DNA of 64,000 nucleotides from Myxococcus guangdongensis (GCF_024198255.1 NZ_JAJVKW010000017.1:124001-188000), one strand, 5' to 3'; numbered from the stretch's first letter, positions 1-9,692 are shown. A program made the numbers and translations. The notes: a model not told the origin generated them from the letters alone.

Positions 1-1312
1 CGCTGTCCGCGATGCTCTCGAGCGTCTCCGGGAGGAAGCGCCCCAGGTTGTGGTTGGTGATGAGCACGCTGACGCGAGGCCGCCGCTCGTCCGGGAGCCT
101 CTCGGTCCACGCGGGCTCCGGCTGGGGCCGCTCCCAATACGGCGCGTCCGCCGTCCACGCCACCGGATGGAGCACACCGGAGCGCCACGCGCGCTCCATC
201 GCATCCACCAGCCCCTCCACCGAGCCGTCGAAGGTGTGGCAGTTGAGGCCGTCCACGAAGGGACTCCCCGGGGCGAAGGCCACGCACGCCGCGTTGAGCA
301 CCAGCGTGGCGCCCGCGCTGGCGGCCTCGTACGCGGTGAGGTTGAGGGACTCGTAGGCGGACGGGATGACGACGATGCCCTGCCCCATCAGCGCGTCCCG
401 GTCCTTGCTGGGGCCGGTGAAGACGAAGCGCGGACGCAGGTCCTCCGGAATCATCGCCTGGACCTGGGCCAGGTACGCGGCGCTCGCGACGTGGCAGGCC
501 AGCACCGCCTTGCCGCGGTACTCGGGGCAGCGGCGCATGAAGGCGCCGGCTCCGCGCACGAAGACGTCCGCGCGCTTGATACTCTGCACCTTGGTCACGA
601 ACAGCAGGTCCGGCTCGCCCTCGCCTCGCAGCGGCACCAGCTCCCGCTTCGGCGCGACGGGCGGAAACTCCCGGATGACCTTGTCCAGCCAGCCCTGAGC
701 GAAGCCGTAGTGCGAACAGTTGAGCTCGGCGACGCCGGGGATGTGCGCGACGATGAGGTCCGCGTCCAGCAGCGCCTTGCGCTCCAGCTCGTACTGCCCC
801 AGGTGCTCGCGCCCCGGCAGCTGACGCTCGAAGGGCGCCAGCATCCCGGCCGTCGAGTGCAGCCGCACCACCATCCGCGCGCCCACGAGGCCGCAGCCGA
901 GCAGCTTCTCCTGGATGGCGCAGAAGGCCCAGCCCCGGTAGTCCGGGAACTCGATGACCTCGAAGTCGAGGCCCTCGGACTCCAGCCGGCGCAGCTCGAG
1001 CAGCAGCTCCATCGACTGGGCATGACATTGGGTGTCGGTGAAGGCCCCCGGAGGCGGATAGACGCCGCCCTCGTCGAAGCTCGTCTCCCAGTCATCGCGG
1101 GGCGCGGCGCGGTGCGCGCTCACCCGGTCCTGGAAGTGCTGCTCCACCTCACGAGGGTTCAACGTCGAGTTCGACGGGAAGAGCAGGTGCAGCTCGATGT
1201 CCGCGTCGCGCTGGAGCGAGTCCTCGATCAGGTTGTGGAGGACCCGTCCGATGCCGCCCGCGGTGAAGGGATAGAGCTCGTCGGTGACGAGACAGACACG
1301 ACGCGGGCTCAT
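1..1312 (-). CDS. GT4-GT2 glycosyltransferase fusion, 3' end outside window
   Basis: The gene starts with ATG at 1312-1310, overlapping the TGA of the upstream gene (ATGA), and runs off the window with about 437 codons visible. The first ~390 residues look like a retaining GT-B (GT4) enzyme: an N-terminal VCLVTDELYPFTAGG that fits the donor-sugar Rossmann start, and a late IPSAYESLNLTAYEAASAG block matching the E-x7-E region of GT4 enzymes. From about residue 411 a second enzyme begins with RVSVLITNHN, the typical first strand of a GT2 (GT-A) domain. It is therefore probably bifunctional, adding two sugars to a cell-surface glycan. It is the last visible gene of the wzm-wzt block, so O-antigen assembly in the cytoplasm before export is the likely role. 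Substrates cannot be read from sequence. Confidence 0.85.
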   Translation of the reverse strand, partial: MSPRRVCLVTDELYPFTAGGIGRVLHNLIEDSLQRDADIELHLLFPSNSTLNPREVEQHFQDRVSAHRAAPRDDWETSFDEGGVYPPPGAFTDTQCHAQSMELLLELRRLESEGLDFEVIEFPDYRGWAFCAIQEKLLGCGLVGARMVVRLHSTAGMLAPFERQLPGREHLGQYELERKALLDADLIVAHIPGVAELNCSHYGFAQGWLDKVIREFPPVAPKRELVPLRGEGEPDLLFVTKVQSIKRADVFVRGAGAFMRRCPEYRGKAVLACHVASAAYLAQVQAMIPEDLRPRFVFTGPSKDRDALMGQGIVVIPSAYESLNLTAYEAASAGATLVLNAACVAFAPGSPFVDGLNCHTFDGSVEGLVDAMERAWRSGVLHPVAWTADAPYWERPQPEPAWTERLPDERRPRVSVLITNHNLGRFLPETLESIADS

Positions 1313-3318
1313 GACTGAACGAACTCCCCCAGGACCTCGACCGCCTCCGCCGTCAGGGCGCGCTCGTAGTCCGTCATCATCCCCGCCAGCTCCTCGGGCG
1401 CGCGCTCGCGCAGCGACACCACCTGCTCGATGGCCGCGGTGACGGCCTCCACGGAGTCCACACCGGCGATCTGCGAGAGTCGCTGATAGGGATGCGCATC
1501 CAGCGCCCCCATGCTCAGCGTGCCATGGACACACGGGATGCCCAGCGAGAGCGCCTCCAGCGCCGTCATGGGCTGGCACTCCGACAGCGAGGCGTTCAGG
1601 ACGATGTCGCACCGGCGCACCAGCTCGAACAGCTCCGTGCGGCTGGGGCGCGCGACGTGGTGGATGCGGCGGCGGGCCTTGAGCGCCTCGGGCAGCTTGT
1701 AGCTCGCGGTGACGTAGACGTCGTCGATGCGCGTGGAGGCCTGGCAGGCGAAGAGGTTGGTGAAGAAGTTCTTGCGCCAGTCGTTGGGCGTGGGGATGAG
1801 CGCCGCGCGCGTCATCCGCCGCGTCGGCGAGGTGCGCTCGGCGTCCGACACGCGCGGCGGCAGGTTGATGACCGTCTTGGGGAAGATGTCCGGGGACAGC
1901 AGGTGCATGCCCGGCTTGACGGTGGCCACCTCGTCGATGACGCCCCGCCGCTTCAGCTCCACGAGCTGCGCGAAGTAGTCGAGCTCCAGCGCGTAGTGGA
2001 ACTGCGCCGACGAGCCATGCCACAGCGAGAGGATGCGCACCGACGAGCCCATCGTCCGGCGCAGCAGCACCATGAAGTCACGGGCGTTGGGCGAGTACGA
2101 GTGGACGATGACCGTGTTGCAGCCGCTGCGCTGGACGAGCTCCAGGGCCGCGCGCAGCTCCCGCTCATCCAGCGTGCGCTCGCAGGCGATGGCCAGCTTC
2201 TGCCCCGGCATGTAGCCGGCGGCGGCGCGGATGCCATGCCATTCCTGGTGGAAGACATGCATCAGCTTCCCGAACCGGGGCATGACGGCGGCCCAACGCG
2301 TGTCGAGCGGCGCGTTGTGGAGGAAGCCCGGGATGCCCGCGGGAGGCGTGTACGCGGGGGGCGCGTCCGGGAACGCGACGCGCGAGGTCCGCAGTCGCGC
2401 CAGGTCATCGGACAGCGCCTGGAGCCGCTGCCGGCGCTCGAAGCGCTCGGTCTCCTTCGCCAGGCGCTCGGTGAGCTCCTCCACCTTCGCCTCGGCGCTG
2501 GTGGCCGCGGCGCCCGACAGGGACTTGCTGGCCCGCTCCGCCCACGCCAGGAACTGGGGCATGGCGCGCTCGCGCAGCGCCTCCAGCGTCACCGGTCGCG
2601 ACTCGTCCCGCGGAGACTCCGGCCCCGTGAGCTGGAAATAGCGGCGGCCCTCGTCACCGTGACGTTTGAGGAGGTACACGTCCTGGCCGTCCACCAGGCC
2701 GGGTCCGTGGTGCAGGTCCCACCCCTGCGGCAGCAGATCCGCGAAGGCGTGGAGCCAGCCGCCCGGGTGCTGCGAGGCGTCCCACACGCTCGTGGGCACC
2801 AGCGGGTTCTCCACCAGCACCAGCACGCCATCGGGCAGCAGCAGTCGGCCCAGCCGTTCCAGCAGGCTGGAGATGCGGTCCCCCGGCGTGTGCAGCAACG
2901 TGGCGACACTGAAGACCACGTCGAAGCGGCGCTCGCCCACCGCGGTGAGCGGGTCCTCGCCGAAGAAGATGCGCTCCTTCGCCAGGTGCGGCGCCTCGCG
3001 GCGCAGCGGCTCCGTCATGGATTCGGAGGCGTCATACCCGTGGTACTGGACGTGCGAGAGCCGGGTGACGTAGGCGGCGTGACGACCGAAGCCACAGCCG
3101 AGCTCCAGCACGGAGAGTGCACGGTCCAGGCGCTTCTGCTCGGCGCGGATGAGCGTGCTCAGCACCCGTTCCTGCTGACCGTAAATCCTGGCGCCCTGTG
3201 CGTCGGCGCTCCCCGCCTCCCACTGCGCGCGGCCGGCGGCCGGCGTCCACAATGGAAGCCCCTTGCTCATTTGGGTCGAGTCCCCACCAGGGCGCTCGCT
3301 CTTGATGTCTTTGTACAT
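1309..3318 (-). CDS. SAM methyltransferase fused to glycosyltransferase
   Basis: About 669 residues from the ATG at 3318 (MYKDIKSER). A second possible start lies at 3270 (MSKGLPLW). The open frame continues to 3495 but the extra residues do not look like protein. Residues ~50-190 form a class I methyltransferase with motif I VLELGCGFGR near residue 68. A coiled linker rich in E, R and A follows (~300-340). The C-terminal half resembles a GT-B glycosyltransferase, with CDIVLNASLSECQPMTALEA near residue 570, the usual nucleotide-sugar-binding block. The fusion suggests a sugar-modifying, possibly chain-capping, step in O-antigen synthesis. It lies between the large glycosyltransferase gene (225 bp upstream) and the GT4-GT2 gene it overlaps by 4 bp. 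Acceptor and donor are unknown. Confidence 0.8.
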   Translation of the reverse strand: MYKDIKSERPGGDSTQMSKGLPLWTPAAGRAQWEAGSADAQGARIYGQQERVLSTLIRAEQKRLDRALSVLELGCGFGRHAAYVTRLSHVQYHGYDASESMTEPLRREAPHLAKERIFFGEDPLTAVGERRFDVVFSVATLLHTPGDRISSLLERLGRLLLPDGVLVLVENPLVPTSVWDASQHPGGWLHAFADLLPQGWDLHHGPGLVDGQDVYLLKRHGDEGRRYFQLTGPESPRDESRPVTLEALRERAMPQFLAWAERASKSLSGAAATSAEAKVEELTERLAKETERFERRQRLQALSDDLARLRTSRVAFPDAPPAYTPPAGIPGFLHNAPLDTRWAAVMPRFGKLMHVFHQEWHGIRAAAGYMPGQKLAIACERTLDERELRAALELVQRSGCNTVIVHSYSPNARDFMVLLRRTMGSSVRILSLWHGSSAQFHYALELDYFAQLVELKRRGVIDEVATVKPGMHLLSPDIFPKTVINLPPRVSDAERTSPTRRMTRAALIPTPNDWRKNFFTNLFACQASTRIDDVYVTASYKLPEALKARRRIHHVARPSRTELFELVRRCDIVLNASLSECQPMTALEALSLGIPCVHGTLSMGALDAHPYQRLSQIAGVDSVEAVTAAIEQVVSLRERAPEELAGMMTDYERALTAEAVEVLGEFVQS

Positions 3319-3499
3319 AGGCCGTTGAGAATTGACGCCGCCTACATGGACCAGGGGTCCGTATCCAGCGAAGTTCGGTAAGTCCTGCAACCATTCCCAT
3401 GACTGGCGGCGCTCAGGCAAGGGACGTGCTGGCAGTGAAGGGTAAAAGCCACAAGGTGCGCTCAGTCGCACGGGCACCCGTCTTACCCGACGCATCCGA

Positions 3500-3528
3500 C
3501 GCCCGCCTGGCCCACGTCCGAGCGGGCG
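3500..3528 (-). terminator. possible hairpin downstream of the triple glycosyltransferase gene
   Basis: A 7-bp GC-only stem (3500-3506 with 3522-3528, 15-nt loop) lies 15 bp past the stop codon of the large glycosyltransferase gene. No T tract follows, so it may be only a pause or attenuation site. The remaining intergenic stretch up to 3318 holds no clear promoter. Confidence 0.3.
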
Positions 3529-3543
3529 GGCCGTGCGAGTGCC

Positions 3544-6500
3544 TCACTTGACGGCGGCGCGCGCGCTCCCGACGTCTGGTGCCAGCAGATATTCAAGCAG
3601 CAGGTCCACCTGTTCCTCCCAACTGGTGCGGCGCACGCGCTGGGCCGCGCGCGCACCGATTCGCGCGCGCAGCGAGGCATCCGTCACGGCCGCGCGCAGC
3701 CGCGCGAGCACGCAGCTCACCGTCGGCGCGGACAGCAGACAGTTCTCCCCGTCTTCCAGCAACCAGTGGTTCGCGGGATTGTCATTGGTCACCACCGTCA
3801 CGCCGCACGCCATCATCTCCAGGGGCAGGTAGGAAGGATGGCGGGTGAACATGAAGCACAGACCCACGTCGCATTCCCGGTAGAGCGCCGCCGTGCGCTC
3901 CGCGGGCAACACGCCCAGGTTCGTCACCAGGCCCCGGACGCCGTACGACTCCGGATGCCACTCGGCGCCCGCGGTGATGATGTCCACCGCCGGCCCCAGC
4001 TCCCGCTTGAGCCGCGCCAGCGCCGCGAGCCCCAGCTCGAAGCCGTTGCGCTCGTTGCCGGGCCGTCCGTAGAAGAACACCCGCACCGGCCCCTTCCGCG
4101 CCGGACGCCGGTCATGGAAGAGCGCCGCGTCCACGGCGGGCTCGAAGGCGAAACCATCCATGCCGTGCAGCGCCTTCACCGTGTCGCGCAGGCCCGGCGT
4201 GTTGAAGATGCCCTGCAGCCCCAGCTGATAGGTCTGCTCCGCGAGCGCGGACTGGGTACCGGCCGCGAAGAACATCGGCTCGTAGTCCTGCACGAAGTAC
4301 GCGCGCACCGCGGCGCGAGGATGGCGCAGCACCTGATACGCGGACGTCCAATACGTGGCGATGGCCAGGTCGCACTCGGGCAGCTCCGCCAGCGCGGACG
4401 CTCCCGCCAGCACGCGGAAGGCCCCGGCCGCGCCGGGGAACACACTGGCCGCCCTCGCCTCGAAGTCACCGGGGCTCGCGCCCGGCTTGTCGTAGACGAC
4501 GAAGTCGCTCCGCACGCCGTGACGCCGGTGCATCAGGTCCGCGAAGCGGAACAGCGTGTGGATGCCCGCGTAGACGTGGCCGAACGCGGGGATGAACCAC
4601 GTGGCCGTGCGCACCTTCCCGCGCGCGCGCAGCGCCGTGAGGGCCGCTCTCGCCGAGTCACGTGACGCCGCCGCCTGCTCGGGCGTGAAGTCCAGCTCCC
4701 CCAGGTGCTCCACCAGATGGCGCTGGGCCCGGGCCCGGGCCTCCATGGCCGGGTCCTGCGCGCTGGGCACGTCGTGCGTCAGCGTGCGCAGGGCCAGCGT
4801 CTCGCCCGTCTCCGGGTGGCGCCGGAGCGAGCAGTCCGTGCCGAGCAGCGAGAGGTTCGGGTTGTAGAAGGGGTCACCCCGCTCCCCCAGCCAGGGCCGA
4901 TAGGAGACGTAGGACCACCAGTAGTCGGACTCCGGCACGGCGTCCGCGCGGCGGCTGGCGGACTCGTGGTGGATGAGGCGCGCGTGCGGCGTGTACACCA
5001 CGCGAAGGCCGCGCTGGTTCAGCCGCAGGCCGATGTCCACGTCGCTGCCACAGACCTGGAAGCGCTCGTCGAAGCCGCCCAGGCCCTCGAAGACGTCGCG
5101 CCGGAAGATGACGCACGCGCTGGTGACGGACAGCCAGTTGCGCGTCCACTCGGTGTGGCCGAAGGGCGTGGAGATGGGGCCGTCCGGCAGCCGCCAGAAC
5201 GGGTGCCCCGCCATGCCGGTGATGCCCACCACCGCGCCCGCGTGCTGCACGGTGCCCTCGGGGAAGAGCAGCTTGCAGCCCACCGCGCCCACCTCGGGCC
5301 GCTGCGCCTGCGACACCAGCTCCGTGAGCCAGCCCGGGTCCACCACCTCCATGTCGTTGTTGAGGAAGAGCAGCAGCTCGCCCGTGGCCTGCTTCGCCGC
5401 CCAGTTGTTGATGGCCGGGTAGTTGAAGGGGAAGTCCCAGGTGAGCTTCACCAGCCGAGGGTCCGTCAGCCGCTCCAGCAGCGCGAAGGTCTCCGGCTTC
5501 GTGCTGTTGTTGGAGACCAGCAGCACCTCGAAGTGAGGATACGTGGTGCGCGACAGCAGCCCCGGAACCAGGAGCTCCAGCAGGTCGGGCCGGTCCTTGA
5601 ACGGGACGATGATGGACACCTTCGGCGTGCCCTTCACCGGATAGCGCACCCGGTACTGCGTGGGCGCGGGGCTGGACACCTCGGCCGACTCGCCCTTGCG
5701 CTCCAGGTGTTCTCGCAGCGCGCGCTCGCCCGCGTCCGTCGCCTTGGCCAGCCCCGCCGCCTGACTGGAGAAGGACGCCGGGTTGGCGCGCCAGTGGTAC
5801 AGCACCTGGGGCACATGGCCGATGCCACGCGCCGCCTCGCTCAGCCGCAGCATCAGGTCGAAGTCCTGCGAGCCGTCGAAGCCCTCGCGCACGCCGCCCA
5901 CCGCTTCAATCAACCGCCGCCGGGCGAAGAGGAAGTGGCAGACGTAGTTCACCGAGCGCAGCAGGTCCGGAGACCAGTCCGGCTTGAAGAACGGCGCCGT
6001 GCGTCGGCCCGCGGAGTCCAGTCGGTCCTCGTCGCTGTAGAGGACATCGAGCGACGGCTCCGCCTCGGCCGCGAGCACCATCCGCGCCAGCGCGTGCGGC
6101 GCCAGCGTGTCGTCGTGGTCCAGGAAGCCCACCCAGTCGCCCGTCGCCACCGCCAGGCCCGCGTTCGTCGCCCGCGCGATGCCGCCGTTCTGCGCCAGCG
6201 TCACCACGCGGATGCGCGCGTCCCCGGCCGCCGCCTCGCGCAGCATCCCCGCGACGTGCGGCGCGGTGCTGGCGTCGTCGACGAGCACCCACTCCCATTC
6301 CGTGTAGAGCTGGGCCCGCACGCTGTCCGCGCACTCGCGGAAGAAGGCCTCGGGCGTGTTGTAGACCGGCGTGACGAGCGTCACCCGGGTCCGCGAGGAC
6401 AGCGAGCCGAGCGCCTCGCGCGCGGCCTCGAGGTCCGCCGGCTCCCGGCCCGCGCACCAGCCCTCGTAGTCGCCCAGCTCCGGAGGACGGGGCGCCGGAG

Positions 6501-7356
6501 TGCGCGTGCCCAGCACGCCCGCCAGCGCCAGCACCGCCTGCTCGTTGAAGCGCGTCTGCCGACGCAACAGCTCCGTCCACAGCGGGGCCCCCGCGCGCAA
6601 CGGGCGCGGCAGGGCCTCGGGCCTCAGTGGATCATTGTGCTCGACGAGCCCCGCCACCCACCGGGCCCCCGTGGCCTCGTCGGGCGGCGTGGGACTGGCC
6701 GCCGCGACGACGGCCTCCACCATGGCCGTGTTCCAGGCGGACTGTCCCTTGAGGAGCCCCTCCAGCACGGGCCCCGCGGCGGACAGGTACGAGCGCTTGG
6801 CGGCCTCCACCACCGAGCCCAGCGCGCCGCCCCGGTGGGAGCGCGCCACCCGCCAGCGCGTCGGGTCCGCCTTGGGCTCCAGCTGCGCGCGGGCCCAGGC
6901 CGACACGTCCTCGCGCAGGCCCAGCGCGCGGTGCACCGTGAGGTACTCCAGCACGCGCACCACGGCCTTGTTGAAGTCGGCCTGGGGACGCAGCGACTCG
7001 ACATGGAACGGGTGCAGGCCCTCGATGAAGGCGCGCTTCGTCGCCGTCACCACGCGGCCCAGCGTGGCGCGGTGCGAGTCCGGCACCGCGAACTCGTGGG
7101 GCACCGCCAGCCGCGAGGCCTCCTGCAGCGGGGACAGCGCGTGCGCCCCGTCCGGCCGCGCCCGGTGGAGCTGCTCGGTGAGCAGCCGCAGCGCGCCCTC
7201 CAGCGCCGTCACGTCCTCGCAGGACTCGGGCAGACACGGGCGGCGCGCCTCCAACAGCGAGCGCACCACGGCCACCATCCGCGCCAGCTCCCCGGCGCCC
7301 GGCGCCGCGTCGGGCGCCTGTGAATCACCGGCGAGCTTCTCCAGCACTGTCTTCAC
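3544..7356 (-). CDS. three-domain glycosyltransferase (GT2-GT2-GT4-like)
   Basis: A 1270-residue cytoplasmic enzyme. Residues 1-315 are an Ala/Arg-rich helical region with no recognised motif. A first GT2 domain starts near residue 322 (RVTLVTPVYN) and has VLVDDAST and GFLDHDDTL as nucleotide-sugar and metal motifs. A second GT2 domain starts near residue 577 (PKVSIIVPFKDRPD) with LLFLNNDMEV as its DxD-like metal site. From about residue 915 (ATWFIPAFGHVYAGIHT) a GT4-like domain continues to the end, with ECDVGLCFMFTRHPSYLPLE as donor-site block. The gene lies 76 bp downstream of wzt and is probably co-transcribed. Enzymes of this build usually assemble repeat units or adaptor sugars of ABC-exported O-antigens. 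The M. xanthus wzm-wzt locus also carries a large glycosyltransferase here, so orthology is likely but not proven. Confidence 0.9.
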   Translation of the reverse strand: MKTVLEKLAGDSQAPDAAPGAGELARMVAVVRSLLEARRPCLPESCEDVTALEGALRLLTEQLHRARPDGAHALSPLQEASRLAVPHEFAVPDSHRATLGRVVTATKRAFIEGLHPFHVESLRPQADFNKAVVRVLEYLTVHRALGLREDVSAWARAQLEPKADPTRWRVARSHRGGALGSVVEAAKRSYLSAAGPVLEGLLKGQSAWNTAMVEAVVAAASPTPPDEATGARWVAGLVEHNDPLRPEALPRPLRAGAPLWTELLRRQTRFNEQAVLALAGVLGTRTPAPRPPELGDYEGWCAGREPADLEAAREALGSLSSRTRVTLVTPVYNTPEAFFRECADSVRAQLYTEWEWVLVDDASTAPHVAGMLREAAAGDARIRVVTLAQNGGIARATNAGLAVATGDWVGFLDHDDTLAPHALARMVLAAEAEPSLDVLYSDEDRLDSAGRRTAPFFKPDWSPDLLRSVNYVCHFLFARRRLIEAVGGVREGFDGSQDFDLMLRLSEAARGIGHVPQVLYHWRANPASFSSQAAGLAKATDAGERALREHLERKGESAEVSSPAPTQYRVRYPVKGTPKVSIIVPFKDRPDLLELLVPGLLSRTTYPHFEVLLVSNNSTKPETFALLERLTDPRLVKLTWDFPFNYPAINNWAAKQATGELLLFLNNDMEVVDPGWLTELVSQAQRPEVGAVGCKLLFPEGTVQHAGAVVGITGMAGHPFWRLPDGPISTPFGHTEWTRNWLSVTSACVIFRRDVFEGLGGFDERFQVCGSDVDIGLRLNQRGLRVVYTPHARLIHHESASRRADAVPESDYWWSYVSYRPWLGERGDPFYNPNLSLLGTDCSLRRHPETGETLALRTLTHDVPSAQDPAMEARARAQRHLVEHLGELDFTPEQAAASRDSARAALTALRARGKVRTATWFIPAFGHVYAGIHTLFRFADLMHRRHGVRSDFVVYDKPGASPGDFEARAASVFPGAAGAFRVLAGASALAELPECDLAIATYWTSAYQVLRHPRAAVRAYFVQDYEPMFFAAGTQSALAEQTYQLGLQGIFNTPGLRDTVKALHGMDGFAFEPAVDAALFHDRRPARKGPVRVFFYGRPGNERNGFELGLAALARLKRELGPAVDIITAGAEWHPESYGVRGLVTNLGVLPAERTAALYRECDVGLCFMFTRHPSYLPLEMMACGVTVVTNDNPANHWLLEDGENCLLSAPTVSCVLARLRAAVTDASLRARIGARAAQRVRRTSWEEQVDLLLEYLLAPDVGSARAAVK

Positions 7357-7432
7357 CGCCGTACCGCCTCTCTCGTTCGCGTGCCGGCCGCACGGATACG
7401 CCCCCTCGCGACTGCCGCCAACCCGAATGAAA

Positions 7433-8725
7433 CTAGGGACGGCCCCCCCCCGCGAGCGCGGGCGCGATCTGCACCGCGGCGGGCTCCACCACCCAGTGGT
7501 GGGCGGGACGGAACACCCCTCGCTCGGCCACCGAGGAGTTCACCTCGAAGGTGCAGCGCTCGCGGGACACGCCTTGCGCCGTGCGAGCCGACACCACACA
7601 CACGTACGTGCCCGCCAGCAGGCCCAGCCGCTCCAGGACGAAGCGCATCCGCCCGGAGGACGGCAGCTCCTTCGGCAGCGGCACGGACTCCACGCGCGTG
7701 CTCGTCTCGTAGAGCGCGCGGCCCTCCGGGGACTGGAGCGACACCTCGAACTCCAGGTCCGCGCACGGGCCCTGGACGGAGAAGTCCACGCAGACCTCCA
7801 CCGCCACCTCGGGGGACAGCCGCGACATCTCCGCGCCGCCCGGCGACATCAGCCGCAGGCCGGAGAGGCGCACGGGACCGTCCTCGACGGGTGCGTTGAC
7901 CTGCGGCAGCGCGCCACCGTCCTCCGTCAGCGCGGGCGGCGTGAAGGTGGCCGACTGCGCCTCCGCCAGGGCGATGGCCTGCTTGTACTCGGCGACGACG
8001 TCCGAGGGGCGACCCACGCGGCGGATGTAGCCACCGTCGATCCACGCGACCTCGTCGCACCACTTCTCCACGGTGCCCAGGTCGTGCGTCACCAGGACGA
8101 TGGTCTTCCCGCGCTTCTTGAACTCCGTCATCTTCGCGAGGCTCTTCTTGCTGAAGTGCTCGTCGCCCACCGCGAGGATCTCGTCGACGATGAGGATGTC
8201 CGGGTCCACGTGCGTGGCCACCGCGAACGCCAGGCGCATGTACATGCCGCTGGAGTACGTGCGCACCGGCTCGTCGATGAACTCGCCCAGCTCGCTGAAG
8301 GCGATGATGTCATCCATCCGCTCGCGCACTTCCGCGCGCGTCATGCCGAGGATGATGCCGTTGATGAGGATGTTCTCCCGGCCGGAGAAGTCCGGATGGA
8401 AGCCCGCGCCCAGGTCCAGCAGCGCGGAGATGCGGCCGTTGATCTCCATCACGCCCGAGGTGGGCGTGTAGATGCCGGTGATGAGCTTGAGCAGCGTGCT
8501 CTTGCCGGAGCCGTTGCGGCCGATGATGGCCACCGTCTTGCCGCGGGGGATGCGCAGGTTGATGCCGCGCAGCGCGGTGATGAGCCCACCGTCCTTCGGC
8601 TTGTTCTTGCCGCGCAACCAGCGCAGCAGCTCGGACTTGAAGGTCGTGTACTCGCCCCGGATGGTCCTCTTCCGGAAGCTCTTCACGACATCGCGCAGCA
8701 CTATGGCGTCGAGGGGTTCCTGCAT
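7433..8725 (-). CDS. wzt: O-antigen ABC exporter ATPase with Wzt-type C-terminal domain
   Basis: 430 residues. The ABC domain occupies roughly residues 1-245: Walker A GRNGSGKST near 68, signature YSSGMYMRLAFA near 153, Walker B ILIVDEILAVGDEH near 175 and the switch His in VLVTHD. The KpsT/Wzt family shows this pattern. Residues ~280-430 form an additional beta-rich domain (for example VSLQSPEGRALYETSTR) typical of the carbohydrate-recognising C-terminal domain of Wzt, which in known systems binds the chain terminus. It works with the permease encoded 9 bp upstream to flip finished O-antigen across the inner membrane. The C-terminal domain and the nearby methyltransferase fusion suggest a capped-chain export mechanism; this is inference. 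Confidence 0.95.
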   Translation of the reverse strand: MQEPLDAIVLRDVVKSFRKRTIRGEYTTFKSELLRWLRGKNKPKDGGLITALRGINLRIPRGKTVAIIGRNGSGKSTLLKLITGIYTPTSGVMEINGRISALLDLGAGFHPDFSGRENILINGIILGMTRAEVRERMDDIIAFSELGEFIDEPVRTYSSGMYMRLAFAVATHVDPDILIVDEILAVGDEHFSKKSLAKMTEFKKRGKTIVLVTHDLGTVEKWCDEVAWIDGGYIRRVGRPSDVVAEYKQAIALAEAQSATFTPPALTEDGGALPQVNAPVEDGPVRLSGLRLMSPGGAEMSRLSPEVAVEVCVDFSVQGPCADLEFEVSLQSPEGRALYETSTRVESVPLPKELPSSGRMRFVLERLGLLAGTYVCVVSARTAQGVSRERCTFEVNSSVAERGVFRPAHHWVVEPAAVQIAPALAGGGRP

Positions 8726-8734
8726 GGCGACGGC

Positions 8735-9517
8735 TCAGATGGATTCCGCGAAGTCCTCGCGGCGGGATTCGAAGAGGACGGACGCGCCCCACAGCAACAC
8801 CACCGACACGACGGCCAGCGCGGCCAGCGGGCCCGCATCCGGCAGGCGGTGCTCGTAGAAGATGGCCTGGTACGACAGCATCAAGCTGGCCATGGGGTTG
8901 GCCATCAGGATGGTCGTGCGCAGGCCTCCGTCGTGGATGGTGCTCGCCTGGTACAGCACCGGCGTGAGGAAGAACCACATGGTCAGCACGTTGCCGACGA
9001 TGTGCTGCAGGTCCCGGAACGACACGTTGATGGCCGCGACGATGTACGTGAGCGCCAACGTGAAGATGAGCTGGATGAGCACCACCAGCGGGTACGCGAT
9101 GACGTGCCAGGTGGGGTACTGCCCGTAGATGAGCCCCAGCGTCACCATCAGCGGGAGCGACAGCACGTAGTTGCTCAGGTTCGTCATCACCACCGTGGTG
9201 GGCAGCACCTGGGCCGGGAAGCGCACCTTCGTCATCAGGTCGCGCCGGTCACTGATGGCGCTGGCGCCCGCCGTCAGCGACGAGGTGAACCAGATCCACG
9301 GCAGCAGCCCCACGAACATGAAGTACGGGTAGTTGGGGATGTTCTGCCGCATCACCATGGTGAAGAGCAGCGCGTACACCATCATGTGCAGCGTGGGGTT
9401 CAGGAACGTCCAGAGGAAGCCCAGGAACGAGCCGCGGTAGCGGGCCTTGAGCTCACGCTGGACGAGGCTGAGGAGCAGGCCTCGGTATTGGTACAGTTCT
9501 CGGACGAGGCGAATCAT
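8735..9517 (-). CDS. wzm: O-antigen ABC exporter permease
   Basis: 260 residues from the ATG at 9517 (MIRLVRELYQYRG), chosen because AAGGG lies 9 nt upstream and because the length fits ABC-2 permeases of the Wzm/KpsM family. An in-frame ATG at 9532 is the alternative. The N-terminal amphipathic segment LVQRELKARYRGSFLGFLW is the family hallmark, followed by about six hydrophobic helices. It forms the membrane channel for O-antigen with Wzt. It is the first gene of the minus-strand polysaccharide block. Its ribosome-binding site sits inside a 7-bp inverted repeat (9522-9544), which could affect translation. Confidence 0.95.
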   Translation of the reverse strand: MIRLVRELYQYRGLLLSLVQRELKARYRGSFLGFLWTFLNPTLHMMVYALLFTMVMRQNIPNYPYFMFVGLLPWIWFTSSLTAGASAISDRRDLMTKVRFPAQVLPTTVVMTNLSNYVLSLPLMVTLGLIYGQYPTWHVIAYPLVVLIQLIFTLALTYIVAAINVSFRDLQHIVGNVLTMWFFLTPVLYQASTIHDGGLRTTILMANPMASLMLSYQAIFYEHRLPDAGPLAALAVVSVVLLWGASVLFESRREDFAESI

Positions 9518-9521
9518 GAGG

Positions 9522-9544
9522 GGGCCCTTCATATAGCAGGGCCC
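9522..9544 (-). promoter_or_regulatory. inverted repeat covering the wzm ribosome-binding site
   Basis: GGGCCCT (9522-9528) and AGGGCCC (9538-9544) can pair in the mRNA around a 9-nt loop. The AAGGG Shine-Dalgarno sequence of wzm lies in the 3' arm, 5 nt before the start codon. A folded leader would hide the ribosome-binding site. Sequence observation only; no regulator is identifiable. Confidence 0.4.
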
Positions 9545-9692
9545 GAGTGCGCGCGAGGCAAGCCATACACCCCGCACCATTCCCTCGGACCCACTCTCGG
9601 AGGTCGTCTCCCCTCCGTGCGGCCGGCCCTGCCGCATGCTCGACCGCCCCACCCCGCGGGGCAACCACGCATGCGATGCGAGTCATTGCGTG

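Noticed and set aside
3319..3495. Upstream extension of the methyltransferase-glycosyltransferase gene to 3495.
   Set aside because: Residues before MYKDIK are Pro/Arg/Trp-rich and without pattern; a start at 3318 or 3270 gives a normal protein beginning.
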